From positions 501,696 through 565,695 of the forward strand of contig KQ965742.1 of NCBI GenBank assembly GCA_001574975.1: a stretch of DNA of 64,000 nucleotides. The letters are read 5' to 3'. The translations under genes and the position numbers were made by a program. The stretch is from Gonapodya prolifera JEL478 (Eukaryota > Monoblepharomycota > Monoblepharidomycetes > Monoblepharidales > Gonapodyaceae). The notes under the pieces are model-generated. The model did not search any database. It saw only the letters and a list, made by a program, of their open reading frames with translations, and was not told the DNA's origin. The first letter of the stretch is position 1. Each line of letters opens with the position of its first letter. This document shows positions 45,179 through 56,313 of this stretch, piece by piece.

Positions 45179-47551
45179 TCAGAATCGCGCCTTCGGGTCC
45201 TCCTCAAAACTATCGTCGTCATCGTCAACATACGCCCCAACAAGCCCCATCTTGTTTTTCTTTTCATCCTCGTCTGTTGTTGCGTGTGTCACCAGCGAAG
45301 CAATGTCGTGCAGAGCATTTGGGTTTGTCGGAGTGACGCCCCGGTCTGGAAGGTAGCCGTAGAATGTGTTCTGTGACCGGAGGTCTTGGCCCGACGAAGA
45401 CGATGACAGCGTGGACCGACGCCCGAGTCTTGGACGAGACGACCCGGGGACCCTGTGTAGGAACAACATCTTTCAGTCCCTATATCCGCACGATGAAAAG
45501 AGGTGATATGCAGACGAACCATGTTCCGCCACCCGAAACCAGATATTTCCTGCTCCATTCGCTGGGTGTCATTTTGGTGGGGAACGACTCGCCATCAGGT
45601 GCGCGCTCCATGTTGGGCTCCGTCATCTGCATGAGTGCGGCTTTTTGAAGGTAAAATTTAGCGACGCCGTTTCAGAAGTGGGTCATACAAAGACACAACA
45701 TACCAGGATTGAAAGTGGCTGTTACGGGACTTCCAACAATGGGTCCTCCTGTCACGGCACCGGTACCCGTTGCCGCCGCCAAGCTCGGGTAGCTCGAAGG
45801 GATCACGGTGGGACTCTGCGGGGTGAACCCTGACAATGGCCCAAAGGAACTCGCCGAGCCAGACCTCTGGAGCGAAGGAATCGAGACGCCGACACCCACA
45901 CCCAGTGACGGACGTCTGGCAGTGTACGGGGGAGGAGGAATTCCAGAGGGGGCGGGCTTGGGTGACGGAGGTGGGGACGCCACAGCTGCCTCGTCAACCT
46001 GGGGTGAGGACTGGGGCCGTTCCTGGGCGATGATGGTTTCAAAGTGCAGTCGCATCTCCACAAAGTATTCGCGAAGAGGAATCGCGCGCCGGCCCGTCCA
46101 GCCTTTGACTTCCGGGCTGATATAGTTCCACTCCCCACGCGCAATCGTCTCAAAGTGTCCGCAGATCGTCTCCACTTCGCGCGGGGTGCGTGCGATGCCC
46201 GTGGCGAACAGGACTTTGGCGAAGTCGGCCAGCGGGATGGCGGCGAAGCGCACGGGGTGGGACATGCCCGTCGAAATTTGTGAGACGAGCTGAACACCCG
46301 AAAGAAGGTCGGGTCCTGTCAGCTCTGCGAGTTTCATTCGCCAAGTTGCCGAGGATGCGAGTTCAATTTTCGTATAGGCGACACCAAGAATCGGCATGCC
46401 ACTCACCGAGCGCCTTGTTCATGTGAATAGACGGGTACTCCAAGAAAAGCTTCCCGGCCACAACCGCCATGTCTCTGACCTGTTGTAGCATACGACCGTG
46501 AACGTGAGCTTCTCGGCCAAGGTTTTCAACCAGTGTCACTCCCGCTCAACTCACATCCAGAGGTGCGAATGCGCCATCTCTCACTGGCAGTTTCACCGCC
46601 CCGATTCCGAGTCCCGAGTCCGCACATGCGTCCCTCACCGCCCTTTCCACAAGGGGCACGAGCGAGTGATGGAAGGGTGCGCACCTCAGGACGGTGTAGG
46701 GAATCGCCGCGCGTCCCACAAGGCGCTCCAGTTCCCGTGATTCCTTTTGGAACAGAAACTCGGGGGTGGTTTGGGAGATGCTGCTGGTGCCGCTCGGGCG
46801 GCGCGAGGGGAGGGTCGAGAGAAGGACGAGGTACCGCACGCGACGGTGCCGGAGCGCGGCGTCGAGAAGGGTAGAGAGGTACTGGACCCGAGAGTTGGAT
46901 TGGACAGGAACTAGCGATGGTGTTGGTATTGAGCTGATCTGGAAAACGGCGAAACGGGTGCCTGAAGTCCGTTCAGCTCCACTCACCAATGAAAAGGTAG
47001 TCAATTGGTCCAAGACGATGGAACGCGTCATCAATAGTATCGGGGTGGTCGTAGTCACTGGGAGTCACGCACAAGGCGGGGATTAGCACCTTCCTCACGC
47101 AAGGTGTACCCGGCAGCTTTTATTACATGTGCACAGCCTTCTCCACCAGCTTCAGGTTTTGAAGGACGTGGGCCTTGGACACCTGGTTGTAGCCGGCAAT
47201 AATTCGCAAGGGAAGGCCCTTCTCTGCGACTGGGACCGATGGAGTGGCCGTGGCATCCGATGCTTCCTTGGCCGACGTCGCGGTGACAGTCACGTTGGTT
47301 GTGGAGAGCACAGCAGTTGCAGCGGCGGGTCCGGCTGTCCCGACAAGTTTGGATAATCCTGAAAGTCCAGATAGGTTCGGAAGAGGCCGAGCTCCGGTGG
47401 TGGAGCTTGCAGCTGACGATGTTTGGATCGGAGCTTGGTGCGCGTTCGCAAAGGCAAGTGCCTCGGCAGAGTGCAGCCAGTGAAGAAGCGCAAGGCCGGT
47501 GTGTGAAGTACTGCCGGCGACAAAGAGAGTCGGTGGCCGAGACGCGTCCAT
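45179..47551 (-). CDS. NmrA-like NAD(P)-binding protein
   Basis: Atypical short-chain-dehydrogenase fold related to NmrA/HSCARG redox sensors. It begins MDASRPPTLFVAGSTSHTGL, a Rossmann glycine motif lacking the usual catalytic Tyr-Lys pair. After a 33-nt intron (47094-47126) comes KVLIPALCVTPSDYDHPDTI and DDAFHRLGPIDYLFI. Later pieces are YLVLLSTLPSRRPS, RELERLVGRAAIPYTVLRC, AVVAGKLFLEYPSIHMNKAL, FAAIPLADFAKVLFATGI and GWTGRRAIPLREYFVEMRLH. The C-terminal region of about 190 residues is Pro/Ser-rich and ends in an acidic tail (DDDDDSFEEDPKARF). The frame was followed through about six introns. It shares a 400-bp divergent upstream region with ARP8. Whether it binds NADP or acts as a regulator is unknown. 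Confidence 0.72.
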
Positions 47552-47951
47552 TGGGAGAGATAGCTATGTATGCTAGAGGAAAGGTTAGGGGGGAAGGAGT
47601 TAGAAGACAACGTTCAAGCCAAGGGGATCCGAACTCTCTCAACAGGTCCAAAGATTCAGTCGTATTCTTCCAGTAAAGTGTGTTTCCTTGTCGCTCCGGG
47701 CTTCTTCTCTTGGCATCCACCAAGTTCACCATGGTTGACTTGTCGAGCCATTCGGCCTAATCAATCATGCCGATATACGCACAGTTGTAATCAAGTGGTT
47801 GGTTTGTTGCGCGGTTCTCCAATCGATTCACAGAATTGATTGATGCTTTTCACCCAGGAAAAAAAAGAATAGGTGGTAGTTTGGGAGATTGAAAGCCGTG
47901 GCCCAACCTGGGGGAAAGAACTTCCTTTCAAACGCGGGACAGTGTGCTTGA
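47552..47951. promoter_or_regulatory. Divergent intergenic region between NmrA-like gene and ARP8
   Basis: 400 bp between start codons on opposite strands. It must contain both promoters. No recognised motif; an A-rich run lies near 47858-47870. Confidence 0.45.
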
Positions 47952-50900
47952 ATGACAATCTCTGGAGCGAAAATGGATATCGATCTTCCGGTCCCCTTGG
48001 ATTCCGACGTCACTACACCACATCTACCTTCAAATCGCCCACCGGACACCAAAACTAGTGTCTTACCTTCGGCTCCATCAATGGCCATAGAACCAGCCCA
48101 CTGGGACTCTCAATTGCATTGGAGACCGCCAGATGTGCTCGCTCAGGAACCGCTTGGCCGGCGACCCCCTTCCTTTCCATCTTCCCATACCCTTTCAGGA
48201 TCTGATTTTACGACTATCGGTAAAACATCCCAATCAAGTGGGCGACGTGGCCAAGGCATCAGTTTGAAACGTTCCAGCGAACCTGCCTACCCACGAATCA
48301 CATCCATTCCCCCCGCCCCGCAGATTGCATTACCAAAAAGTCACAACTCTACATTCATGAAAGGTGCTATAGCAGGAAATGCCGGTGGTGTTGGGACATA
48401 TCTGGTGGTTTCGGAGCGAGAGAGGGAAAGGTCCCGCGCCTACCGACTTGGAACTGTACTAGGAGTAAGTGACGACACGACGACTGTTCCAACGCCCGGA
48501 GATTCCGAAGGAGAGGTGAGCACAAGTCCCCGAGCGTCCTAAGGAACCCGAAAACCACTTACGTACCACAGTTCACCCTTGTGTTCCACCCCGGCTCCCG
48601 CTTCCTTCGCGTTGGGCGTGCAGAAGACGGCATTCCAAAAGTCATCCATCATTTCATCGCACGGCGTATTGACGCAAAGGGCTTATTGACCTCACTCCGG
48701 AAGACGCACGGACGGGAGGGTCTAGTGGATATCTCCATCGAGGAACTTTCCAAAATGGTCGGATGGTCGGAAGGTTGGGAGGACGAGGGCGAAGGTTGGC
48801 ATGCGGATGGAGTCATGGCTGGATGGAAGGCGGAGTCGGCCAATAGGGAGACGACAGAGCCCGTTGACGAAAAAACGAACGGCGGAACCTCCATAAATAG
48901 TGTGAGGTCCGATCCCATGGAAGTGGATTCAGGTCCCAAAAGTGCCTCGCCCACCTCGCCCACCTCTCCAACGTCTCCCATTGAGAAGTTGGACGACCAC
49001 AATCCGGAATTCCCCACTCTCGCCGTTGACATGCCTTCATACGACCCCATTCTCTCCGAACTTCACACACACCTCCGCAACCGAGTCCGTGACCTTCGTG
49101 CGTCAGGGGTACAGGGGGCACAGGAGAAAGTGACCGCCGCGAACGCTAAGGCAGTGGATGACTTCACGAGGATTGCGGAGCTTAGTGACCGCAGAGCAGT
49201 CGCTTGGACGCCGTGGGGTATTGGAATTAATGACGATGGGACCGTTGTGGGAGAGCGACAGGCAGTGGGCGCCAAGTACCCAGGGTCTTCAAGTGAACGG
49301 GGAGATCCACCAGATGTACTTGTCGGCATCGCGGCACTCAATCTCCCCCAATTCTCCTTACCGCGCCACAGGGACGCCGCGTTTCAAGCTCTCTATGTCG
49401 CACTTACCTCGGAAAATCCCGAGGACCGTCTCGCAGGTGTTCCGCCAATCTACGTACTAAGACGTCCCGTTCGACATGGTACGCTAAATGCTACATCGTA
49501 CAGCAGCTTGGCCCACCTCCAAGCCGACATCGACTTTATTTGGCGCCATGCCGTCAAGCAACTCGACTCTCGCATCAGCAAGATCCGGGAATACAACGCC
49601 GTCATTGTTGTTCCCGACAAGTGCGACAAGCTTTACGTGCAGACCGTCATCAGCGTTGCCACGAATATGGGTTTTTCGGGGATTCTCTGTGTCCAGGAGA
49701 GTGCAGCAGCATGCTTTGGGGCTGGATTTGGAAGTGAGACCTGTCTCGTGGACATTGGAGCGGAAAAAACCTCGGTTAGTTGTGTGGAGGAAGGCACGGT
49801 TATCGCAAGCTCAAGGTGAGTGCATTGGGTCAGTCTTGACACTAAAGATATGATCACAACTTGACATGTTAAGAATCAATTTGAAGTATGGTTCAGACGA
49901 TGTGACCTGGTATCTGTCGCATCTCCTATGGGCTTCGCATTTCCCTTATCGCGCCTTCGATCCCCGCCGCTCCCTCTCGGACTTCCTTCACGTTGTCGAG
50001 CAAGTGAAAGAGACATATGTGAATATGGATTTCGGTGAACTCATTTCAACACGCAATATGAGTGTGGAAGTTCGTTCACCTGGACGAGAAGCCAGAGTTT
50101 GGACTGTTCGATGGTGGGATGAGGGAATTTTGTCGGTGATGGTGAGATCGGGTCTCGTGCTTTTGGTTCTGTGATTGCACGGGACTCATTTTGGAAGGGA
50201 AGATTTTCTTCTACCCAAACATTATCAATCATCGCAAGAAGCTGCGAGGACTCCTGTACCCTCGGTACTTCTCAAGCACGCCGTTTACGCTCACTCGCGC
50301 GGATGACCAACGCTTTGCAGTTTTACCACACTTACCACCACCGTCGGTCGATATCGTCAGTCTCGATGAATGGATTTTAGGTGTTGATAAATATCCACCT
50401 GGAACTCCGCAAACATTGGAGGAGGTACTGATGCAAGTGAGAGATGCATACTCGCGATCTAAAAAGCGAAGGATTTCCACAAAGAGAACAGACAGTGATA
50501 CGGGGAACCTCAACCTCGGTGAAAATGATCCAAAAAGTTTCGATGCAGTAAAGAATGAGAATGACGCAGATGGGGGAGCCTCCGAGGACATTAAAACACC
50601 AGAGTCGCCGAAAAGCAACGGCCCCGCACACCCACATGTTTCACCAAAACAAATCGATTTTCTCATAGAAGCACAGGGTCCACTGGATTTGGCAATCGCG
50701 CAGAGTTTGCTTTACTACTACAATACTGTCGCAAAAACAAATGCATCGGGAGACAGTACTTACATACCCGATCCCACATTGGCGGCAAAGGTGGACATGC
50801 CCGCAGCGCAACCTCTCTCTGGTGAATCAGCCATCCCGCTACATCCGGTTGCTGACGAAAAATTGCGGCAAATGGCTTCAACAGTACTTCTCGCTGGTGA

Positions 50901-51724
50901 CGGCACTCAGATCTCGCACCTTTCCGACACTATTCAGGAACGCGTTCAGCTGCGACTCAATGAGTTGATCGCAGTACATGCACCGCATTTGTACTGGGGT
51001 GTTCCCTTACTCAAGCAAGAAGACTGGGACCGGGAGCAACAGCGACTCCAAGCCAGCATTGCCGGAGAAAGTAAAGGTGGAAGCGTCAAAGAAGGAGTTG
51101 CTGCCCAGTCCTCCAGCGAAATTGAATCCCAGGGTGCCTCTTCGAAAGACGCCACTACGTCTTCGCTCAACATTTCTGACATCAAGACACCATCGGGTGT
51201 CGAACATGTTGATTCCTTATCGGGATCTGCGACCTCACGACCACATGCACGCGGAAAAGAAAGAGGTCGTTCCCGAGGGCGATCGGGTAAGGATTCGGGC
51301 CGCGGGAGCACCGGTGGAAACCGGTCGTCAAAATCAAGCGCTTCTGGGGCAGCATCGAAACCTCCAGTCATTCTTGGCCCCCCAAAAGTCATAATTATAT
51401 ACCCACCGCCGAGAGAAATACCACCAGGGCAGCTGATATGGAAGGGTGCGTCAGTGTTGGCAAGACTTGATGTCGCAAGAGAGATGTGGGTTGGTCGGAG
51501 CGAACTTGAGAAGGCAGGAGTTGCGAAAATCTCCCAGGTAAGTGGGTTAGCACATCCCAAGCGTCGAAACTACTGACATTGCATACTTCAACCTTGCTCT
51601 GCTCTGCTTCTGTGGACCGTCCCATTGTGATCAGACGAAATGGGGTGAGAATTCCTTTTTGGACTACTGTTTAAAACGTAGCACTAATCTCCTCTCGAAA
51701 GGCATACCCTGGGACCCTCAATGA
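47952..51724 (+). CDS. ARP8: Actin-related protein 8 (INO80 complex subunit)
   Basis: Nuclear actin-fold subunit of the INO80 chromatin remodeller. A 180-residue disordered N-terminus precedes FTLVFHPGSRFLRVGRAEDG and VIHHFIARR, the Arp8 opening. Then come YNAVIVVPDKCDKLYVQTVI, GFSGILCVQESAAACFGAGF and TCLVDIGAEKTSVSCVEEG (actin phosphate-binding and adenosine loops), VTWYLSHLLWASHFPYR, PLDLAIAQSLLYYYN, and QLIWKGASVLARLDVAREMW. Large Arp8-type inserts rich in Ser, Lys and Arg lie between these blocks. The reading ends through two small exons giving SQTKWGIPWDPQ at 51724, shorter and different from the usual Arp8 C-terminus. The junction near 50140-50210 is uncertain. The stop lies 80 bp from that of the convergent acyl-CoA synthetase. 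Confidence 0.82.
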
Positions 51725-51804
51725 TCGTTACATCAATACAATCAAAGCATGCGAACTGGCAATTTTGTTTTCCATGGTCGTTGTTTTGCTCTCTGTACAT
51801 AAGT

Positions 51805-54800
51805 TTATAATTTAGATTTTGATGTTGCCTTCGCCTGTTCCCACAGTCCTGCGACCTCCTTCTTCAGGATGCCTTTCTGAACTTTCCCGTTCGCGTTCCT
51901 GAAGGAGAAAAGATTATGCATCATTGTCAAAACGCTCTTCGAGCTCCACCAACCGAGGAATTTCTTCGTTCTGGATGTGCACGAAAACCGGAATTTTAAA
52001 CGCGGCAATCTTGGGTCGAATATGGCTGATCACATCAGCAGGAGTGAGGTTCGGGTGGCTAGGTTTTTGAACGATGATTGCTGCTGGTTCCTCTCCCAAA
52101 ATCCTGTCAGATCGTGGTTAGAAAACCATCACATATATGTAGAAAACCATCCCATAAATGATTGGAGTTGCGTTCACCTGTGCGGAACTCCGACAATCTA
52201 CAAGATTTGCGCATTAGAAATTATCACGAAATAATGAGGAGTCATATCTCACCGTGCAATCGAGGACTCCACTGAAAATAGAAGCAGTACCAAAATAACG
52301 TGAGCCCATTGAAAAAACGATGCGAGAGTAGGCGACTTTGATCTCACGGGTGGGTGAATATGGCGTCTTCAATTTCTTGGCAGTAGATGTTTTCACCGCC
52401 ACGGATGAGCTATACGGCCAGGTGTGTCGATCGTCAGCTCTTGATGCCAAAATTGCGTCACGACACTACTAACCATGTCTTTGATACGGTCCTGCGCATG
52501 AATCGATCCGATCACAGATATGCTTACGGGGCTCAATGGAATAATGCTCACCTTGATGTAGATATATCCCGTCTTTGGATCAATATATCCAACTACAATC
52601 GGAGAAGCATGAGGGAGAATTCCGTCAACGTTGAAGACTGACGTACTAACCATCACCCGTCTTGTAGAACCCATTAGGCAAGAATGCCTGCTTGGTAGCC
52701 TCCGGGTTCCTCCAGTATCCTTTGATGATGTTGACCCCACGAATAAGAAACTCCCCAATCTCCCCCTTTGGAAGCTCCCGTAATGTTTCAGGGTCTAAAC
52801 GCAAAATTTCAGCCCAGATGCGCCAACACTATCGGCAAGATCGAAGCCTACCACAAACAATAATTTCGTTGAGTGGATGGGGGATGCCGGCAGAGTCGGG
52901 GTAGTTGATGAAGTCCATACCAGAGATGGTGGTAGCCAGGGGGCTTGCTTCAGTCATACCCCACGCCTGGAGTACAAAGTGCAAAGTAGTTAAAAATCAG
53001 TTCCCGAAAACTCATTGATGGAATTTACCGTGCCGGGTGATCCTTTGAAAACTTTTGCAAAGTTAAGCGCCAGTCCTGGGTGTGAGGGGGCGCCACCAAA
53101 TGATGCCTAGGTGGAGACACCTCCTTCAAGCAACGAAAGTTGTGAGGGGGGACTTGAGGGGACTCACCCCCATAAAGCTGCTGAGGTCTCTTTTGCCACT
53201 CTTGGCATCAGGGTGTTCGACAAGCATCATAATCATTGAGGGAACGCCACCCATTATGTTGACACGCTCTTTCTCGATGATACGCAAAGTATCGGCAGGC
53301 TCAAACTGTAACAACCCGAGGAATACGTTCAAAATCAAGTCGAGCATCAACGATAAACACAGAGTTCGCACCTTGTAGGCAATCACGAGTTTTCCACCGT
53401 TGAGCGTCGTTGAACCCAAGATCGACACGGCCGTCACATGAAAGAGAGGCACCACCAGAAGATTCGCAGTTTGTGGAACATCCGGGCCAAGTGGTTGGGG
53501 TGGGACTGGGAGATTTGCTCGCACTGAAAAGATGATGTCATAGATGATTGGAGGCACATTAAATTGCGACCACGCTGGCGCAGGACTCACTGCAACCGCG
53601 AATGGTGCTAAACATCGCGACCCATTGATTCGTGATGAAGTTGCGATGAGATCCGAGAGCTGCCTTTGGACGACCAGTGGTACCACTGGAACAAACGGAA
53701 TCAACGTTTGTCGAAACAGCAACTCCTCGCTCCTCAACAATCACGAACGAACCTAGTGAAGAGAACTGTTGCCATAGAGTTAAATGACTTGAGTTATGCT
53801 GGGCCGGGCTCAACTCTCAACACTCACTTGTGCAGTTATCATCTGGAAGTATTTCCACCGGTGCAAGGTGGGTTTTGTCCTTCGCGGAAGAGCGCTTTCC
53901 GAGCACACTCTCCCAAGAAACTGTCCCGGGGTACCCACCACGGCGTGGACCCGTTTGAGAGGACGACGCTCGTGCAAGAATGAACTCGGAAACGCCTCCA
54001 CGTTTGAGGTCAGGAATGCGGGGCGCGAGACGGTCGTACCGCTCGGAGTCCTTTCAGATCTCTATGAGTTACATTCAAAAAGGCCGAAGCGATCAATGGC
54101 GCTCACAATAATTGCGACTTTGACATCCGCAAGAGTGATACAGTAGGCAAGCTCGTCGGTCACTGCAGGCGAACAGAAAATGGTCCAGTTGTGAGAGAAA
54201 AGACGGCGATATTAATCTTGCAAAGCTGCTCTGTCTTACCTAGCCATGCGTTGACTGGAAGTGATGGAGTGATGATGAAATATAAACATTCGACACTGCA
54301 CAAGAAGGAACAAGGCATTTCTTACCCATCGCGGGAATCGCCCCCAAACATTGGGCAGCCCAAAATGCGACGATCCACTCGCTGACCAGATGATCGAATT
54401 GTGTAGGAGGATTCGCAATCCAGCAGAAGCAGAAATTGAGTCGAAAGAGGGAGCAGAAATGGAGTTAAAAGGAGACCATCACGCCATGAAACAAAAGTAA
54501 CGACTACCCACGGATAATTCCTCATTGCGATTGCGATTCTGTCGCCTTTAGTAACACCGTAGTCTTTGCTCAGCGCATTTGCGAGAGATTTCACTTTCTC
54601 CGCCGTCTGGTTGTAAGTCCAGCGATCCTCGACCTTTGTGAAGGGGCATTCGTAGATGAGGTACTCGCGGGGGCCGTGCTTGGCTACAGCGTCTTCCCAG
54701 TACTGGCGCAGATTGCTGTGGAGAGTTGGCCGGTCTTTGAGCAAAGGCGACGCACCACCTCATCACTTGCTCATGGAGCTCCATTACACCAACCAACTAA

Positions 54801-54974
54801 CCTGTAAGAGTTTTTGAACGTTCGGTGCCACAATATTTTGCCCGTGTGCCATTCAATCTGCTCGAATTGAGTCTCGCAGATTCCCCCGTCTTCTTCCATG
54901 ATTGCTCTGTGGCACTCCTCCAAGCTTGGAAGCGATGCCGGTGCTGCGACTGCTGGTGCTGCGGAGTCTGCCAT
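51805..54974 (-). CDS. AMP-dependent acyl-CoA synthetase, peroxisomal type (copy A, SKL end)
   Basis: ANL-superfamily acid-CoA ligase. The ATG at 54974 gives MADSAAPAVAAPASLPSLEE. Following blocks: NLRQYWEDAVAKHGPREYLI, DRWTYNQTAEKVKSLANALS, NYPEWIVAFWAAQCLGAIPA (rebuilt across a GTGGGT donor), the P-loop DSVCSSGTTGRPKAALGSHR, NLLVVPLFHVTAVSILG, AWGMTEASPLAT, LIRGVNIIKGYWRNPEATKQ, TGDG, GENIYCQEIEDAIF, and the C-terminal lysine loop RNANGKVQKGILKKEV. It ends ATSKSKL, a canonical PTS1. It contains more than a dozen short introns. Copy B lies directly upstream in the same orientation with closely matching exons and introns. Substrate class (medium or long chain, or aromatic acid) cannot be decided. 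Confidence 0.85.
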
Positions 54975-56313
54975 CTCGGTTGTGGATGCGGATGTGCGCA
55001 AGGAAAGGGCTGGTGTGTTGAATGCTGTGTTTTCTCGGCGAAGAGTGGTCGTCGAAACCTGACCAGGGCCTCAAGGATGCCTTAACCTCAAGAGGAGAAG
55101 CGATCCTGTTCTCTGTTCTTCACATCTGTTGGCGCATCTGTTCCGGTCCGAGCGAAAACAAACCCGCGAATGCTTCTGGGCATGAGTGTGCTGTGTGGGT
55201 TGGTCGGCTGGGCCAAAGTCGCTTACCCCAACCCCGCCCGCAATCCAAGACAACGAAGCCTGCGAGATGTACTCCCTGCCACTTGCCGGTAGTAGCTGAC
55301 AAAACAAGAGTTGCCCTCTACCAAAAGCAAGAAGCACCTGTTCAGCTCAGTAAATACAAGTTCTGCGATCATGGATTTCGTGGCGTCCGAGTGGCAACTT
55401 CACGTCGAGGTGTTTTTCAATGGACGAGGCCTTTCAATCATATTCTGGTCCAAAGGGGAATTCGACATTCAGGCAACCGTGCTTAAAATGCTCCTGCAAT
55501 GCCGATGCTGAAAGGGTCGGCAAGTCGGCAATACCCGCTTCGGTTGCTATTGTTGCATCTCGTTCCCTCCAGACATTGTGTGATTTTGATCTAAAGGTGT
55601 GAAAACACTGACAGGAAGGTGGATGGGACGCTTGGTCGGACATCATTCTGTGAAAAAGAACATGGGTTTGGGAAGGTCTTAGGTCTCCGACATGACTTTC
55701 TCAGGGATCCATTGGCTGTTGGATTGGACCTTCTTTTTTTATGATCTATTCTGATGACCTCTCGGCTTCTGTGTGCTTGTTCACAGTGCATGACAAAAAC
55801 GTAGTTTCATAATTCATTGATCTCTCTCGCACCTTTCCTGTCATCTGAAACGAACCTCAAGTCGAAAGTCATCATCTCCTCGCCACCGTTGCTCGGCTCA
55901 TCATACCGAACTTCTTGCTGCGAAAACGTATCCCGAATGGGCACTTGTACGGGTTTTTTGCCGAACAGAATGGCGAGATGGGGCGACGTTGATACAGATA
56001 CTGGGCGTGCGTTGAAACGATCGAAGCCTCGGCCAGCATATGGCTAACAAGAATTATGCAGTCTGGTTTGAACAAAATGGACATTGTCGCGATGTTGTAA
56101 GAGAGATTTTGAATTAAAGTTATCCCAAATGAATGCGACGCCTAATGTACGTGAATTGCGGACAGGTGATCACATCGAGAAGTGCAGCCCAACATGCCGC
56201 TCCCGGCCCGAACTCGTTCCCCGTGTTCGTTTCATCCATACAATTAAAGAACGGCAGCCGACACTATTGTTTTCCACGTGCGTGTCATTCTTTTAGCTCT
56301 ATGTACATAAGAT
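54975..56313. other. Spacer between the duplicated synthetase genes, no supported gene
   Basis: 1.34 kb with only short open frames, none resembling a family. The part next to 54975 is the promoter of copy A; the part next to 56313 follows copy B. A frame at 55817-56047 (+) is open but shows no domain. I see no duplicated synthetase fragment in it. Confidence 0.45.

Noticed and set aside
55022-55486. 154-codon open frame (+) in the spacer between synthetase copies
   Set aside because: No domain, runs through the presumed promoter of copy A, and no comparable frame beside copy B.
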